This document shows positions 22,954 to 31,498 of a stretch of DNA of 33,179 bases, piece by piece (position 1 is the stretch's first letter; each line of letters starts with the position of its first letter). The position numbers and the translations under genes were made by a program. The DNA is from a bacterium (GTDB lineage: Bacteria; Vulcanimicrobiota; Vulcanimicrobiia; Vulcanimicrobiales; SCRA01). Where the stretch lies: assembly GCA_004298665.1 (NCBI GenBank), contig SCQY01000253.1:1-33179 (forward strand), given 5' to 3'. A model generated the notes under the pieces. The model was not told the DNA's origin. It did no database searches and worked only from the letters and a program-made list of their open reading frames with translations.

Positions 22954-22972
22954 GGCGCCCTTGGTATCAGAG

Positions 22973-24733
22973 TTACGAAGCGGAGTTCGGAAAAGTTCCG
23001 CTCCGATGCCCGGTCAGCAAGAGATCGAACGCCTCGCGCGGGTGCAGCTCGACCTCCATGGCGACGATCGTCCCCCAGTCTCCAGTGGCCAGTTCAATGT
23101 GGTCGAGAAACTCGAGAAGGAAGGTAAATCCATAGCCCAGCGAGGGCTTCGAGGAGAAGCCGCGCATGAGCGTTGCCTTGGGGAGCTGCGCGAAGGGGAT
23201 CCCTGGGCCGGTATCGCGGACGCATGCGATCAGACGCTCGCCATTGCTGTGCAGGTCGACCGCGCCTTGGCCCGCATGCTTGAGCACGTTGGTGGCCGTC
23301 TCACTGACGCACAGCACGAGATCGTGGACGCGTGCGGGGGGCAGACCGCTTGCCAGGGCCGCGCGTTCCGTCGTTGCGCGCGCCGTACGCACGTCGCGCG
23401 GCGTGCGTACGGCCACGCTCGCCACCGTCTGCAGCGCGGCGAGCTGCTGCTCGATATCTTCGCGCTCCAAGAGTTCGAGCTTCCCTCCCGTGGCCGCAGC
23501 GATGACGTCGCGATAGATCTGCTGACTGCGTCGCCGGAGCCGCTCTTCGGCCGCCAACCGCATAGCGAGGACCTCAGCGAGCTGCGCGGCCGTCTCGCGC
23601 AAATGGACGCGAGCTTCGCGGCCGGGGAGGAAAGGCGTTGCGCGCGTCGCCAGCAGGACGGCCATCACCCTTCCGCCGGATTCGAGAGGCGTTGCAAGCG
23701 TAGCGCGCCAGCGCTCGGTGCCGGCAGCGAGCGCCGTCTGGGCGGTCGACCGGAAATCGTCCAGCTCGACGACCTGTCCTGCCAGTGCACGCTCCAGCGC
23801 CCCGCCGCCCTCGGTCACGAGCGGGATGCGTACCGGCGCCCCAGCGGTCCCGGCCAGGAGAGCGAGTGCGTGCTCTCCTGGCACGGGGGCGTAGAGGGCC
23901 AGGAGATCGAGGCCCAGCGACGCGCGCAGATCGCCGAAGAGGTCCTTGGTGCTGCGAGCGAGATCGCCTTGGGGCTCGGCGATGCTCAGCGCCGCCAACT
24001 GCGCGCGCGTGCGCACCAGCTCCTCAGCGAGCGCTTTGGTGCGCCGCTCCATCCACACCAGCGCCGCGAGCACGATGCATAGCGCGGCGGTCGCGAAGAT
24101 CCCGAGCTGTGCGTGGACGTAGACGATGGCGTAGCCGCCGGCAAGCCCGCCCAGCACATCCCAATACACCCCAGCATCGTGCATGCCGCGTACCAACATG
24201 CTCGCGGGGCGGCAATTCTCCCGAATAGCGGCTGCGAAGAGGGCGATGAAACCATCGCATAAGGCGAAGGAAGCGCTCAGCACCACGAAATGCAGCGGTT
24301 CCTCGACGGGCGTCCAGACACGCGGCGGTACGCCGAATGCGATGAAGGCAGCGACGAGCCCCGCGATCGCCATCTTCGCTGCATTGAACGCGGCGCGGTC
24401 GGCCCGCTGACCGCGCGTGATGATCTCCAGGCCGTAGCCGATGAAGACCACCGTCGAGGCAGCCAGCGGTCCCGAGCTCGCGAGCAGGGCGCAGAGCGCC
24501 GGCATCGTGAAGTCGAAGCGCGCGTCGGCCGTCGGCAGGCGACGCCCGAGGATGGCGGTCCCCGGCGGAAATGCCAGCGCCCGGGAATAGAGGAAGAAGA
24601 GCATCAGCGTCGCCACCAAGGCGGCGTCGTCGATGCGGCGGAACCATGCTGCCTCGCCCAGCCATATCAGCAACCCGATCAGGCCGGTGGCCACGATCGT
24701 GGGCTGGAAGAGACGATAGGGTTCGCGTGGCAC
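22973..24733 (-). CDS. Membrane sensor with GAF-like domain and RsbW-type HATPase
   Basis: A 586-residue inner-membrane protein. Residues 1 to about 230 contain about seven hydrophobic segments, 255-405 look like a GAF domain, and about 445-560 are a HATPase of the anti-sigma/serine-kinase type: SETATNVLKHA (N box), DTGPGI (G1) and SLGYGFTFL (G2). No phosphoacceptor His box precedes the ATPase, so it is more like RsbW/SpoIIAB-type kinases or their fusions than a classic histidine kinase. It begins at a GTG, 10 nt after the thioesterase stop. Likely role: sensing a signal and controlling a partner-switch pathway; the partner is not in the window. Confidence 0.82.
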   Translation of the reverse strand: MPREPYRLFQPTIVATGLIGLLIWLGEAAWFRRIDDAALVATLMLFFLYSRALAFPPGTAILGRRLPTADARFDFTMPALCALLASSGPLAASTVVFIGYGLEIITRGQRADRAAFNAAKMAIAGLVAAFIAFGVPPRVWTPVEEPLHFVVLSASFALCDGFIALFAAAIRENCRPASMLVRGMHDAGVYWDVLGGLAGGYAIVYVHAQLGIFATAALCIVLAALVWMERRTKALAEELVRTRAQLAALSIAEPQGDLARSTKDLFGDLRASLGLDLLALYAPVPGEHALALLAGTAGAPVRIPLVTEGGGALERALAGQVVELDDFRSTAQTALAAGTERWRATLATPLESGGRVMAVLLATRATPFLPGREARVHLRETAAQLAEVLAMRLAAEERLRRRSQQIYRDVIAAATGGKLELLEREDIEQQLAALQTVASVAVRTPRDVRTARATTERAALASGLPPARVHDLVLCVSETATNVLKHAGQGAVDLHSNGERLIACVRDTGPGIPFAQLPKATLMRGFSSKPSLGYGFTFLLEFLDHIELATGDWGTIVAMEVELHPREAFDLLLTGHRSGTFPNSAS

Positions 24734-24743
24734 GGCGGCTGAG

Positions 24744-25142
24744 TTAGGTTGCCTGCTTCTCCGCCACGCGTTCGAGGAAAGCGGTACGATCGACGATGAC
24801 GCGCTCGTGGGTGCCTTCTGCGATCTTCTCGCGCTCGTCGAACGCCGTCACGGCAAAGGTCACGCGGCGCCCTTCGATCATGACGATCTCGGCTTCGGCT
24901 CGAACGATCATGCCGACGGGCGTCGCCGCCAGGTGTTGGATATCAACGGAGGCGCCCACGGTGACCTGCCCTTCGTCGAGACACGGCGCAATGCACTGGC
25001 TCGCGGCTTGTTCGATGATCTGGAGCAGCATCGGCGTCGAGAGAACCTCGACCCCGGGATTTCCAGCTTGCGCAGCGGTCATCCACTCCTCGACGCGCTG
25101 TTGCGACTGGTACGATCGTCCGGTCTTCAGTAGCTGGGGCAT
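24744..25142 (-). CDS. FlK-like hotdog-fold thioesterase
   Basis: A 132-residue acyl-CoA thioesterase of the FlK (fluoroacetyl-CoA thioesterase) type. T36, E44 and H70 are spaced 8 and 26 apart, the same as the FlK catalytic Thr42, Glu50 and His76. Motifs are VLSTPMLLQIIEQAA, TVGASVDIQHLAATPVG and GTHERVIVDRTAFLERV. The family hydrolyses short acyl-CoA thioesters; fluoroacetyl specificity is not implied. The ATG at 25142 starts the domain; no clear ribosome site was seen, and a longer open frame upstream has no domain content. It is directly before the sensor gene (10 nt) and divergent from the adaptor gene. Confidence 0.85.
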   Translation of the reverse strand: MPQLLKTGRSYQSQQRVEEWMTAAQAGNPGVEVLSTPMLLQIIEQAASQCIAPCLDEGQVTVGASVDIQHLAATPVGMIVRAEAEIVMIEGRRVTFAVTAFDEREKIAEGTHERVIVDRTAFLERVAEKQAT

Positions 25143-25151
25143 GGGATGGGA

Positions 25152-25168
25152 GCGTTGGACACCAACGC
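25152..25168. promoter_or_regulatory. Perfect interrupted palindrome between divergent genes
   Basis: GCGTTGG-ACA-CCAACGC, 10 nt upstream of the thioesterase ATG. It could be a repressor operator or a hairpin in the leader of the thioesterase message. Confidence 0.4.
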
Positions 25169-25215
25169 CGCCGAGGCCTTCGCATGAGAAGTCGGTGAGG
25201 GCGAAACCTGGCCGG

Positions 25216-25226
25216 CTATCGGATAG
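25216..25226. promoter_or_regulatory. Second short palindrome before the adaptor gene
   Basis: CTATC-G-GATAG, 13 nt before the ATG at 25239. It is short, so support is modest. Together with the palindrome at 25152 it could mark operators controlling the divergent pair. Confidence 0.25.
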
Positions 25227-25238
25227 TAGAAGAGGCTG

Positions 25239-26618
25239 ATGTTCGAACCGCGCCGAGATCTTCCAATGCGATATGCCGGTGCCGCGTTGCTGGCGGCCGT
25301 CGTGCTTGCCGCCGCCGGCTGCAGCGGCGCCGGGCGCGGCGAAGCAAAAGGGGCGCAGGCACTCTCCGTCACCGTCGGTGTGGCCAAGCGCGGCTCCGTA
25401 CGCGACTATGCCACGCTGGACGGGCAGATTCAGCCGCTTCAGGAAGCGACGCTCTCGTCGAATATTCAGGGGCGCGTCGTCGGCGTCTCCGTCAACGAGG
25501 GGGCCCGCGTGCGCCGTGGGGATCTCTTGGCCAAGATCGACGACGCGGTGTTGCGAGCTCAACTGGCACAGGCGCAGGCACAGTTGGCGCAGGCGCGCGC
25601 CAAGTACCACTCCAGCCTGCTGCAAAACCCGCTGCAGCAGCAGCAGAGCAACGCCGCGGTCGTCAACGCCCAGCAGTCACTGCTTCAGGCGCGCAACGCG
25701 CTGGTGAGCGCGAAGGCCGGCGACGACGTCGCGCAGTCGACGTTCAAGAGCGATCAGCAGCTTTTCGCGCAGGGTTACCTCTCGCAGAACCAGCTCGATC
25801 AGGCACGCTCGGCGGCCGTTGCCGCGGAACAGCAGCTCAACAGCGCGCAGGCTTCGTTGCGGCAAGCCCAAGAGAATCTCGCCAGCGCTCGCAAGGGGAC
25901 GCTCCAGATCGACGTGCAACGTGCCAGTACGGAAGGCGACAAAGCCAATGTCGCCTCGATGGAGGCGCAGGTGGCGCTCGTCCGCACGCAGATCGCGCAA
26001 ACGGAGATCCGCGCGCCGTTCGACGGGTACGTCACGGCGCGCAAGGTCGATCCGGGCACGTTGGCGATGCCGGGAACGGCGCTGGTGACGGTCAGCCAAC
26101 TCGCGCGCGTTTGGATACAGATCCCCGTTCCCAACAGCGACCTCGCCTTCGTTCATGCCGGCACTCCCGTGACGTTCACGCCCGCCGCCGATCCCACGCA
26201 CAGCTATCAAGCGCAGATCGACACGCTCAATCGCTCGCCATCGCAAGGGACGCTCTCGTACAGCGCGCGGATCGCCTTCGAGAATCCCGGAGCACGACTA
26301 CGCGGCGGCGAGCTGGTGCGAGTGCGCCTGCTGGCCGCCGCCTCCAACGATGCCGTCGTCGTGCCGCGGGCCGCCGTCTTCCGTACGGAAGCTGGAGATC
26401 ACGTCTTCATCGTGCGCCGCCAGGTTGAAGACAAGAACGCGGGGAACGGCAAGGTCCTGAAGGCGCATCTCGTCCCGGTGCGGGTGGGCGTCGAGAACGA
26501 TGAGGCCGCCGCCGTCTCCTCCCCCGAGGTCACGCCGGGGACTCAGATCATCGTCACGCGACCCGATGCCCTTCAAGACGGAAGCGTCGTGGCGATCGCC
26601 TCGCCCGGCGGCGGGTAG
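25239..26618 (+). CDS. Periplasmic adaptor (membrane fusion protein), HlyD/RND type
   Basis: A 459-residue adaptor that would link an inner-membrane pump to an outer-membrane channel. The lipobox is LAAAGC (Cys 28, or Cys 19 from the ATG at 25266, which gives a cleaner lipoprotein signal). The barrel and lipoyl parts show ATLSSNIQGRVVGVSVNEGARVRRGDLLAKID and TEIRAPFDGYVTARKVDPGTLAMPG. Between them (about 105-245) is a long Gln/Ala-rich coiled-coil hairpin. It is followed 76 nt later by a TolC-family gene. No RND, ABC or MFS inner-membrane partner lies next to it. Confidence 0.92.
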   Translation: MFEPRRDLPMRYAGAALLAAVVLAAAGCSGAGRGEAKGAQALSVTVGVAKRGSVRDYATLDGQIQPLQEATLSSNIQGRVVGVSVNEGARVRRGDLLAKIDDAVLRAQLAQAQAQLAQARAKYHSSLLQNPLQQQQSNAAVVNAQQSLLQARNALVSAKAGDDVAQSTFKSDQQLFAQGYLSQNQLDQARSAAVAAEQQLNSAQASLRQAQENLASARKGTLQIDVQRASTEGDKANVASMEAQVALVRTQIAQTEIRAPFDGYVTARKVDPGTLAMPGTALVTVSQLARVWIQIPVPNSDLAFVHAGTPVTFTPAADPTHSYQAQIDTLNRSPSQGTLSYSARIAFENPGARLRGGELVRVRLLAAASNDAVVVPRAAVFRTEAGDHVFIVRRQVEDKNAGNGKVLKAHLVPVRVGVENDEAAAVSSPEVTPGTQIIVTRPDALQDGSVVAIASPGGG

Positions 26619-26680
26619 GACGTAGACGGTTGCACTCCCAGGCGAATCTCAGTATGGTCGATTACGATTCCCGGCACATG

Positions 26681-26685
26681 AGGAG
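26681..26685 (+). promoter_or_regulatory. Ribosome-binding site that decides the TolC-family start
   Basis: AGGAG lies 9 nt before the GTG at 26695 but only 3 nt before the GTG at 26689 and 1 nt before the ATG at 26687 (out of frame). The GTG at 26695 is therefore preferred. Confidence 0.55.
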
Positions 26686-26694
26686 AATGTGGTT

Positions 26695-28152
26695 GTGAAG
26701 TCTTTGCTCCGTGCAGTGGTGATGATCGTCTTCGCCGGTGTCCCGCTGGCGGCGCCGGCCCAGGCGCCGGCGCCTGCTCCATCTGCAACGCCCCCGGCTA
26801 CCGCCGCGCCGACGCTCGAGCCGGCAACCTCACCGCTTCAATTGCCTTATCCCGTCTTCGGTACGCCGGTGAACGGCGTCGTTGGGCCCCCATCGCGGGA
26901 GTATCCCACGGTCGATCTCAAACAGTCGATCGCGATCTCCGTGGCGCGCTCGCCCGTTCTGGCTTCGGCGCGCGCCGACGCGGCGCTGGCCGCGGTGCAG
27001 GTCCGCGCCGTTTTGGGCAATGCGCTGCCCAACCTCTCGGGCGCCGCGTCGACCACGCGCTTTCGCGGATCGGTACAGAGCGGCGTGCAGAACGGCGCGA
27101 GGACGAACGAGGCGTTCACGCAGAATCAGATCGTTCTGCAAGTGCGCCAGCTGATCTTCGACGGGCTGCGCACTCAGGCGCAGATCGCAGCGGCGAACGC
27201 CGCCTCCGTTGCCGCTGCGGACAGCTATCGCAGTCAGCTCCAGCAGTTGGCTTTGAACGTCGCCTCGTCGTACTACGCGGCGCTAACCGCAGAGCGCCAA
27301 ACGGGCGCGGCGCTGGCCTCGCTGAAGAACGCCCAGACGCAGCGCGATCTCGTGGCAGCGCAGGCCGCAGCGGGGACGGCGGCGCGCAGCGATATCTCGA
27401 ATGCTGAGCTGCAAGTCGCGCAGGCACGTGTGGTGGTCATCAAGGCGCAGGCGACGGCCTTGACGTCGCTGGCGAGCTTCGCTACGACGCTGGGGCTGAG
27501 TCCCGAGGAGATCGTCCAACCCGTCGACGACGTTCCCGCGAGCGACCCTGGAATGATGTCGACGTTACCCGTGCCGAGTTATCAAGACGCACTCAAGCGC
27601 GCTTTCGCGCTGCGCCCGGATTGGAGCGCGGCCCAGGAGCAGGTGCTCGCTTCTCAGCGCGGCGTGCGCGCGGCACGCGCAGCACGCTGGCCGACCCTCG
27701 CGGGCAGCGCCAGCGCTGGGAGCTCGAGCACCGATCTCTCCGGCGGCACGTTCCAGCCTTCCTGGAACGTGGGCGCCCAGCTCACGCTGCCCATCTACGA
27801 TGGCGGCATCATCGCCGCGGGCGTGAGAACAGCGCAGGAGCAGGAGGCGAAAGCGCAGGACGCCCAGCTCACGACCCAATTGACGATCGAGTCGGGGGTG
27901 AAGCAGGCCTTGATCGGGCTGGCCTCGGCCGAGGCCGGCTTGATCGCGGCGAACCAGGAGCGCGCTACGGCCGACGAGACGCTCAAGGCTACCGAGGCCC
28001 GCTACAAGGCCGGCGTGACGACGTTGCCTCTGCTCCTCCAAGCGCAAACCGGCTTCACCACGGCGCTCGTCGACCAAGTCAACGCTGCCTACGGCCTCAG
28101 ACAGGCCGAGCAGCAGTATCTCTTCGCCATCGGCGACAATGTGAAGATCTGA
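26695..28152 (+). CDS. TolC-family outer-membrane efflux channel
   Basis: A 485-residue outer-membrane factor. A signal peptide (KSLLRAVVMIVFAGVPLAAPAQA) is followed by a Pro/Ala-rich stretch, then two repeats of the TolC pattern: DLKQSIAISVARSPVLASARADAALAAVQVR with VLQVRQLIFDGLRTQAQIAAANA, and YQDALKRAFALRPDWSAAQEQVLASQRGVRAARAARWPTLAG with LTLPIYDGGIIAAGVRTAQEQEAKAQ. The helical coils suit a trimeric channel spanning the outer membrane and periplasm. It is paired with the adaptor upstream. The three substrate-binding genes after it may share the transcript, as the gap is 56 nt. Confidence 0.92.
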   Translation: MKSLLRAVVMIVFAGVPLAAPAQAPAPAPSATPPATAAPTLEPATSPLQLPYPVFGTPVNGVVGPPSREYPTVDLKQSIAISVARSPVLASARADAALAAVQVRAVLGNALPNLSGAASTTRFRGSVQSGVQNGARTNEAFTQNQIVLQVRQLIFDGLRTQAQIAAANAASVAAADSYRSQLQQLALNVASSYYAALTAERQTGAALASLKNAQTQRDLVAAQAAAGTAARSDISNAELQVAQARVVVIKAQATALTSLASFATTLGLSPEEIVQPVDDVPASDPGMMSTLPVPSYQDALKRAFALRPDWSAAQEQVLASQRGVRAARAARWPTLAGSASAGSSSTDLSGGTFQPSWNVGAQLTLPIYDGGIIAAGVRTAQEQEAKAQDAQLTTQLTIESGVKQALIGLASAEAGLIAANQERATADETLKATEARYKAGVTTLPLLLQAQTGFTTALVDQVNAAYGLRQAEQQYLFAIGDNVKI

Positions 28153-28162
28153 CAAGGAGTGC

Positions 28163-28205
28163 GCCTCCCGCCCTGCCAACTGCATGCCGGTTGTCGTAGG
28201 GAGGC
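28163..28205 (+). promoter_or_regulatory. Hairpin that can hide the ribosome site of the first binding-protein gene
   Basis: GCCTCCC (28163-28169) can pair with GGGAGGC (28199-28205), which contains the Shine-Dalgarno sequence of the gene starting at 28209. An inner CAAC/GTTG pair (28177-28180 with 28190-28193) would stabilise the loop. Confidence 0.45.
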
Positions 28206-28208
28206 TCC

Positions 28209-29837
28209 ATGCTGCGTCATCTCGCCGTAGTCGCGCTTGCGTTGGCGACTGCCGGCTGCACGAAGATCACGGCCACCGGTGCCGCCGTGGGCGGGAACCC
28301 TTGGACGCAGGCCGGCGTGCTGCGCTGGTCCGAGAATGCCGAGCCGCATAGCCTCAACGTCATGCTCGACTCCTCGTCGGTGACCAACGACATCGCCTCG
28401 TTCGCCTTCCAATACACCGTGCGTTACGACGACAAGGCCAGGCCGATCCCCGACGCCGTGCTGCGCGTTCCCAGCATCGAGAACGGCGACGTCTCCAAGG
28501 ACGGCATGCGGATCACCTATCGCCTGCGCCCCGATCTCCGCTGGAGCGACGGTGCGCCCCTGACCTGCCAGGACCTCAAGTTCACCTGGCAGGCGGTGCT
28601 CAATCCCAAGAACAACGTCGTCACCACTGACGGCTATAAGGACATCGGGAGCATCACCTGGAGCAACCCGCATATCTGCGTGGTGCGCATGAAGCGCCTC
28701 TACGCGCCTTTTCTCCAGCAGCTCTGGAGCGTGAACGGCAATGCTCCGATCTTGCCCGCCCACCTGTTGGCAGCGTACCCGAACATCAACAACGTTCCGT
28801 ACAATCAGCTCCCGGTGACCAGCGGCCCCTTCACGTACGTGAAGTGGCAGCATGGCGTCGAGGTAGAGCTCAAGCCCAATCCTTATTGGCCTGGTCCCAA
28901 ACCCAAGCTTCGCGAAGTCATCTTCAAGACGATGCCCGACGAGAACACCATGCTGGCCCAAGTGCAGTCGCACGAGGTCGATCTGCTGGCGCGCGGTTCG
29001 GCGCATCAATGGCCGCAAGAACAGAATATCGCCGGCACCAAGGCGTCAGCGATCCCTTCCTTCCTCTTCTCGCATCTCGACTTCAACCTCGAGCGTCCGC
29101 TCCTGCGTGACCGCAGCCTGCGCATGGCCATCGCGATGTCGATCGATAAGCGTGAGATCGTCGATAAGCTCCTCCACGGCTTGGCCGATATCGCCTGGAC
29201 CGATCAGTCGCCGAGACTTTCCTGGGCCTATGACCCAACGCTGCCGCATTATGCGCACGATACCGTTGCCGCGGGCGAGCTGCTCGATGCTGACGGCTGG
29301 ATCATGGGCGCCGACGGCATCCGCCACAAGGGAGGGAACGCGCTGCACCTGACGCTCTCGGCGGCAGCGGAAAGTTCGGCCGGTGGACAGACCGAGACGC
29401 TGATCCAGGCCGAACTCAAGAGCGTGGGCATCGCCATCACCGTGAAGAACGCGCCTACCACCGTGTACTTCGAGAACGACGCCAACGGCATCATTCAAGG
29501 CGGGAAGTACGACCTGGCGCTTTTTGCCTGGAGCGCCGCCGCCGATCCCGACGACTCGGCGATCTACTCATGCGACAATTTCTCGCCGCACGGCCAGAAC
29601 AACATGCATTGGTGCAACCGGCGTGCCACCGCGGCGATGAACGACGCGCTGCAGACCATCGATCAGGCGCGCCGTAAAGCCGATTACCGCGTCGTGCAGC
29701 AGGAGCTGCTCAAGGACGTTCCCACGATCGTCTTCTACTTCAATCGCGACGTCTTCGTTTCGAACACGGATCTCAAGGGCTTCTCGCCTTCGCCGGTGAT
29801 CTCGCCTTTCTACGATACCCAGAGGTACGCGATCTGA
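28209..29837 (+). CDS. Family-5 (peptide-type) solute-binding lipoprotein, copy 1
   Basis: A 542-residue extracytoplasmic binding protein of the OppA/DppA family. The lipobox is LATAGC (Cys 17) and the mature protein starts CTKITATG. Typical segments are LRPDLRWSDGAPLTCQDLKFTWQAVLNP, TSGPFTYVKWQHGVEVELKPNPYW and LRMAIAMSIDKREIVDKLLHG. Members deliver oligopeptides or similar ligands to an ABC permease. First of three tandem paralogs; the next gene overlaps its stop as TGATG. No permease or ATPase gene is present before the window ends. Confidence 0.92.
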   Translation: MLRHLAVVALALATAGCTKITATGAAVGGNPWTQAGVLRWSENAEPHSLNVMLDSSSVTNDIASFAFQYTVRYDDKARPIPDAVLRVPSIENGDVSKDGMRITYRLRPDLRWSDGAPLTCQDLKFTWQAVLNPKNNVVTTDGYKDIGSITWSNPHICVVRMKRLYAPFLQQLWSVNGNAPILPAHLLAAYPNINNVPYNQLPVTSGPFTYVKWQHGVEVELKPNPYWPGPKPKLREVIFKTMPDENTMLAQVQSHEVDLLARGSAHQWPQEQNIAGTKASAIPSFLFSHLDFNLERPLLRDRSLRMAIAMSIDKREIVDKLLHGLADIAWTDQSPRLSWAYDPTLPHYAHDTVAAGELLDADGWIMGADGIRHKGGNALHLTLSAAAESSAGGQTETLIQAELKSVGIAITVKNAPTTVYFENDANGIIQGGKYDLALFAWSAAADPDDSAIYSCDNFSPHGQNNMHWCNRRATAAMNDALQTIDQARRKADYRVVQQELLKDVPTIVFYFNRDVFVSNTDLKGFSPSPVISPFYDTQRYAI

Positions 29838-31480
29838 TGCGGCACGCGCCCGCGTGTCTCGCGGCTGCGCTCGTTCTGATCGCTTGCGCTGCCGGCTGCA
29901 CGAAGGTGGTGAGCGCAGGCGGAGGGGCTGGCTACCTGAATCCCAAGACGATCCCCGGCGTCCTGCGCTACACGGATGCCACGGAGATCCACGGCCTCAA
30001 CCCGTTGATCGAGACGGAGGCGGCCAACGTACGCATCGACCAGATGGTGATGGCCTACCTCTTTCGCTGGGACAAGGAGAGCCGCCCCGTCCCGGAGCTG
30101 GCGACGGAGGTGCCCACGCAACAGAACGGCGGTATCTCGAAGGACGGATTGACCATCATCTATCACCTGCGCCCAGGGGTGGCGTGGTCCGACGGTGCGC
30201 CGTTCACCGCCAAAGACGTACTCTTCTCGTACCATGCGGTGATGAATCCTTCGAACAACGTGCCGGGGCGCGACGGCTGGGACCTCATCGTGAAGGCGGA
30301 GGCCCCCGACCCCTATACGGTGCGCTTCACGCTCAAGGAGCCCTACGCGCCGTTCCTAGTCACGTTTTTCTCGACGGGCGGCGCCAACCCGTGCATCCTT
30401 CCCGCGCATCTGCTGGCGAAGTACCACGATCTCAACGACGTGCCGTACAACGCCAAGCCCGTGGGCATCGGTCCGTTCATGGTCGCACAGTGGAAACGCG
30501 GCCAGGAAGTGCGCCTGGTGGCCAACCCGCGCTACTGGCGCGGCTCGCCCAAGCTCAAGGAAGTCGACGACGTCATCATCCCCAACACGAACACGGCGCA
30601 GGCGGAGCTGCAGTCCGGCGACATCGACCTCTGGCTCGACGTGCCCTCGAACAACGTGCCGCAGATCTCGGGTATCTCGCGTATCGTGATGCTCAACTTG
30701 CCTTCGAAGACCTGGGATCATGCGGACTTCAACACGGGTCATTCCGTTGTCGCCGATCCTCGCGTTCGCCTGGCGATCGAGTATGCGTGGCCGCGCCGCG
30801 AGATCTCGCAGAAGGTCAGCCATGGCCTCAACCGTCTCCAGGAGTCGTTCGTCTCCTCGTCGCTCGCCTGGGCCTACCGCAACTTGCCGTTTCGCGAGCA
30901 CAGCTTAGAGCGGGCGCGCTCGCTGCTCGACGCCGCCGGCTGGAAGATCCATGCTGACGGTCTGCGCTATAAAGACGGGCGGCCGATGGTGGTCAACTTC
31001 GCCGCTACTGCCGGCTCACCGAGCTTCGACTCCGCGCTCGTGCTGGCGGCGCAGGAGCTCAAGCGCGTAGGGGTCGGCCTCAACGTCCAGCACTACGCCG
31101 CCGATCTCTACTTCGCGCCCTACCAGAACAACGGCATCCTCAACCGCGGACGCTTCGACATGACAGCCTTCGCCTGGGGCGGCCAGCCCGACCCGGATCC
31201 AAGCAGCTTCTTTGCTTGCGGACAGATTCCACCGGGCGGGCAGAACGACACGCACTACTGCAACAAGGAAGTCGACGCGTTGCTGCGTGATGCCAAGCGC
31301 CGCTACGGGCACGCGCGGCGCGGTGCAGACTACAGGCGCATCCAAGAGCTGATCGAGCGGGACGTGCCGCTTTTCATCGAGGATTTCCGCATCGACCACT
31401 TCGCCGTCTCGAAAGACCTCCAGCACTACGATCCTGCCGACGACACGCCGTTCGACGACATGATGAACGTCACGATCTGA
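29837..31480 (+). CDS. Family-5 (peptide-type) solute-binding lipoprotein, copy 2
   Basis: A 547-residue paralog of its neighbours. Signal and lipobox end in CAAGC (Cys 21); the mature start is CTKVVSAG. It has the family segments LRPGVAWSDGAPFTAKDVLFSYHAVMNPSNNV, GIGPFMVAQWKRGQEVRLVANPRYW and VRLAIEYAWPRREISQKVSHG. Its ATG overlaps the stop of copy 1 (TGATG), so the two are translationally coupled. Differences along the ligand pocket suggest a different ligand, but this cannot be read from sequence alone. Confidence 0.92.
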   Translation: MRHAPACLAAALVLIACAAGCTKVVSAGGGAGYLNPKTIPGVLRYTDATEIHGLNPLIETEAANVRIDQMVMAYLFRWDKESRPVPELATEVPTQQNGGISKDGLTIIYHLRPGVAWSDGAPFTAKDVLFSYHAVMNPSNNVPGRDGWDLIVKAEAPDPYTVRFTLKEPYAPFLVTFFSTGGANPCILPAHLLAKYHDLNDVPYNAKPVGIGPFMVAQWKRGQEVRLVANPRYWRGSPKLKEVDDVIIPNTNTAQAELQSGDIDLWLDVPSNNVPQISGISRIVMLNLPSKTWDHADFNTGHSVVADPRVRLAIEYAWPRREISQKVSHGLNRLQESFVSSSLAWAYRNLPFREHSLERARSLLDAAGWKIHADGLRYKDGRPMVVNFAATAGSPSFDSALVLAAQELKRVGVGLNVQHYAADLYFAPYQNNGILNRGRFDMTAFAWGGQPDPDPSSFFACGQIPPGGQNDTHYCNKEVDALLRDAKRRYGHARRGADYRRIQELIERDVPLFIEDFRIDHFAVSKDLQHYDPADDTPFDDMMNVTI

Positions 31481-31498
31481 CGTAGAAGGACAATCGCG

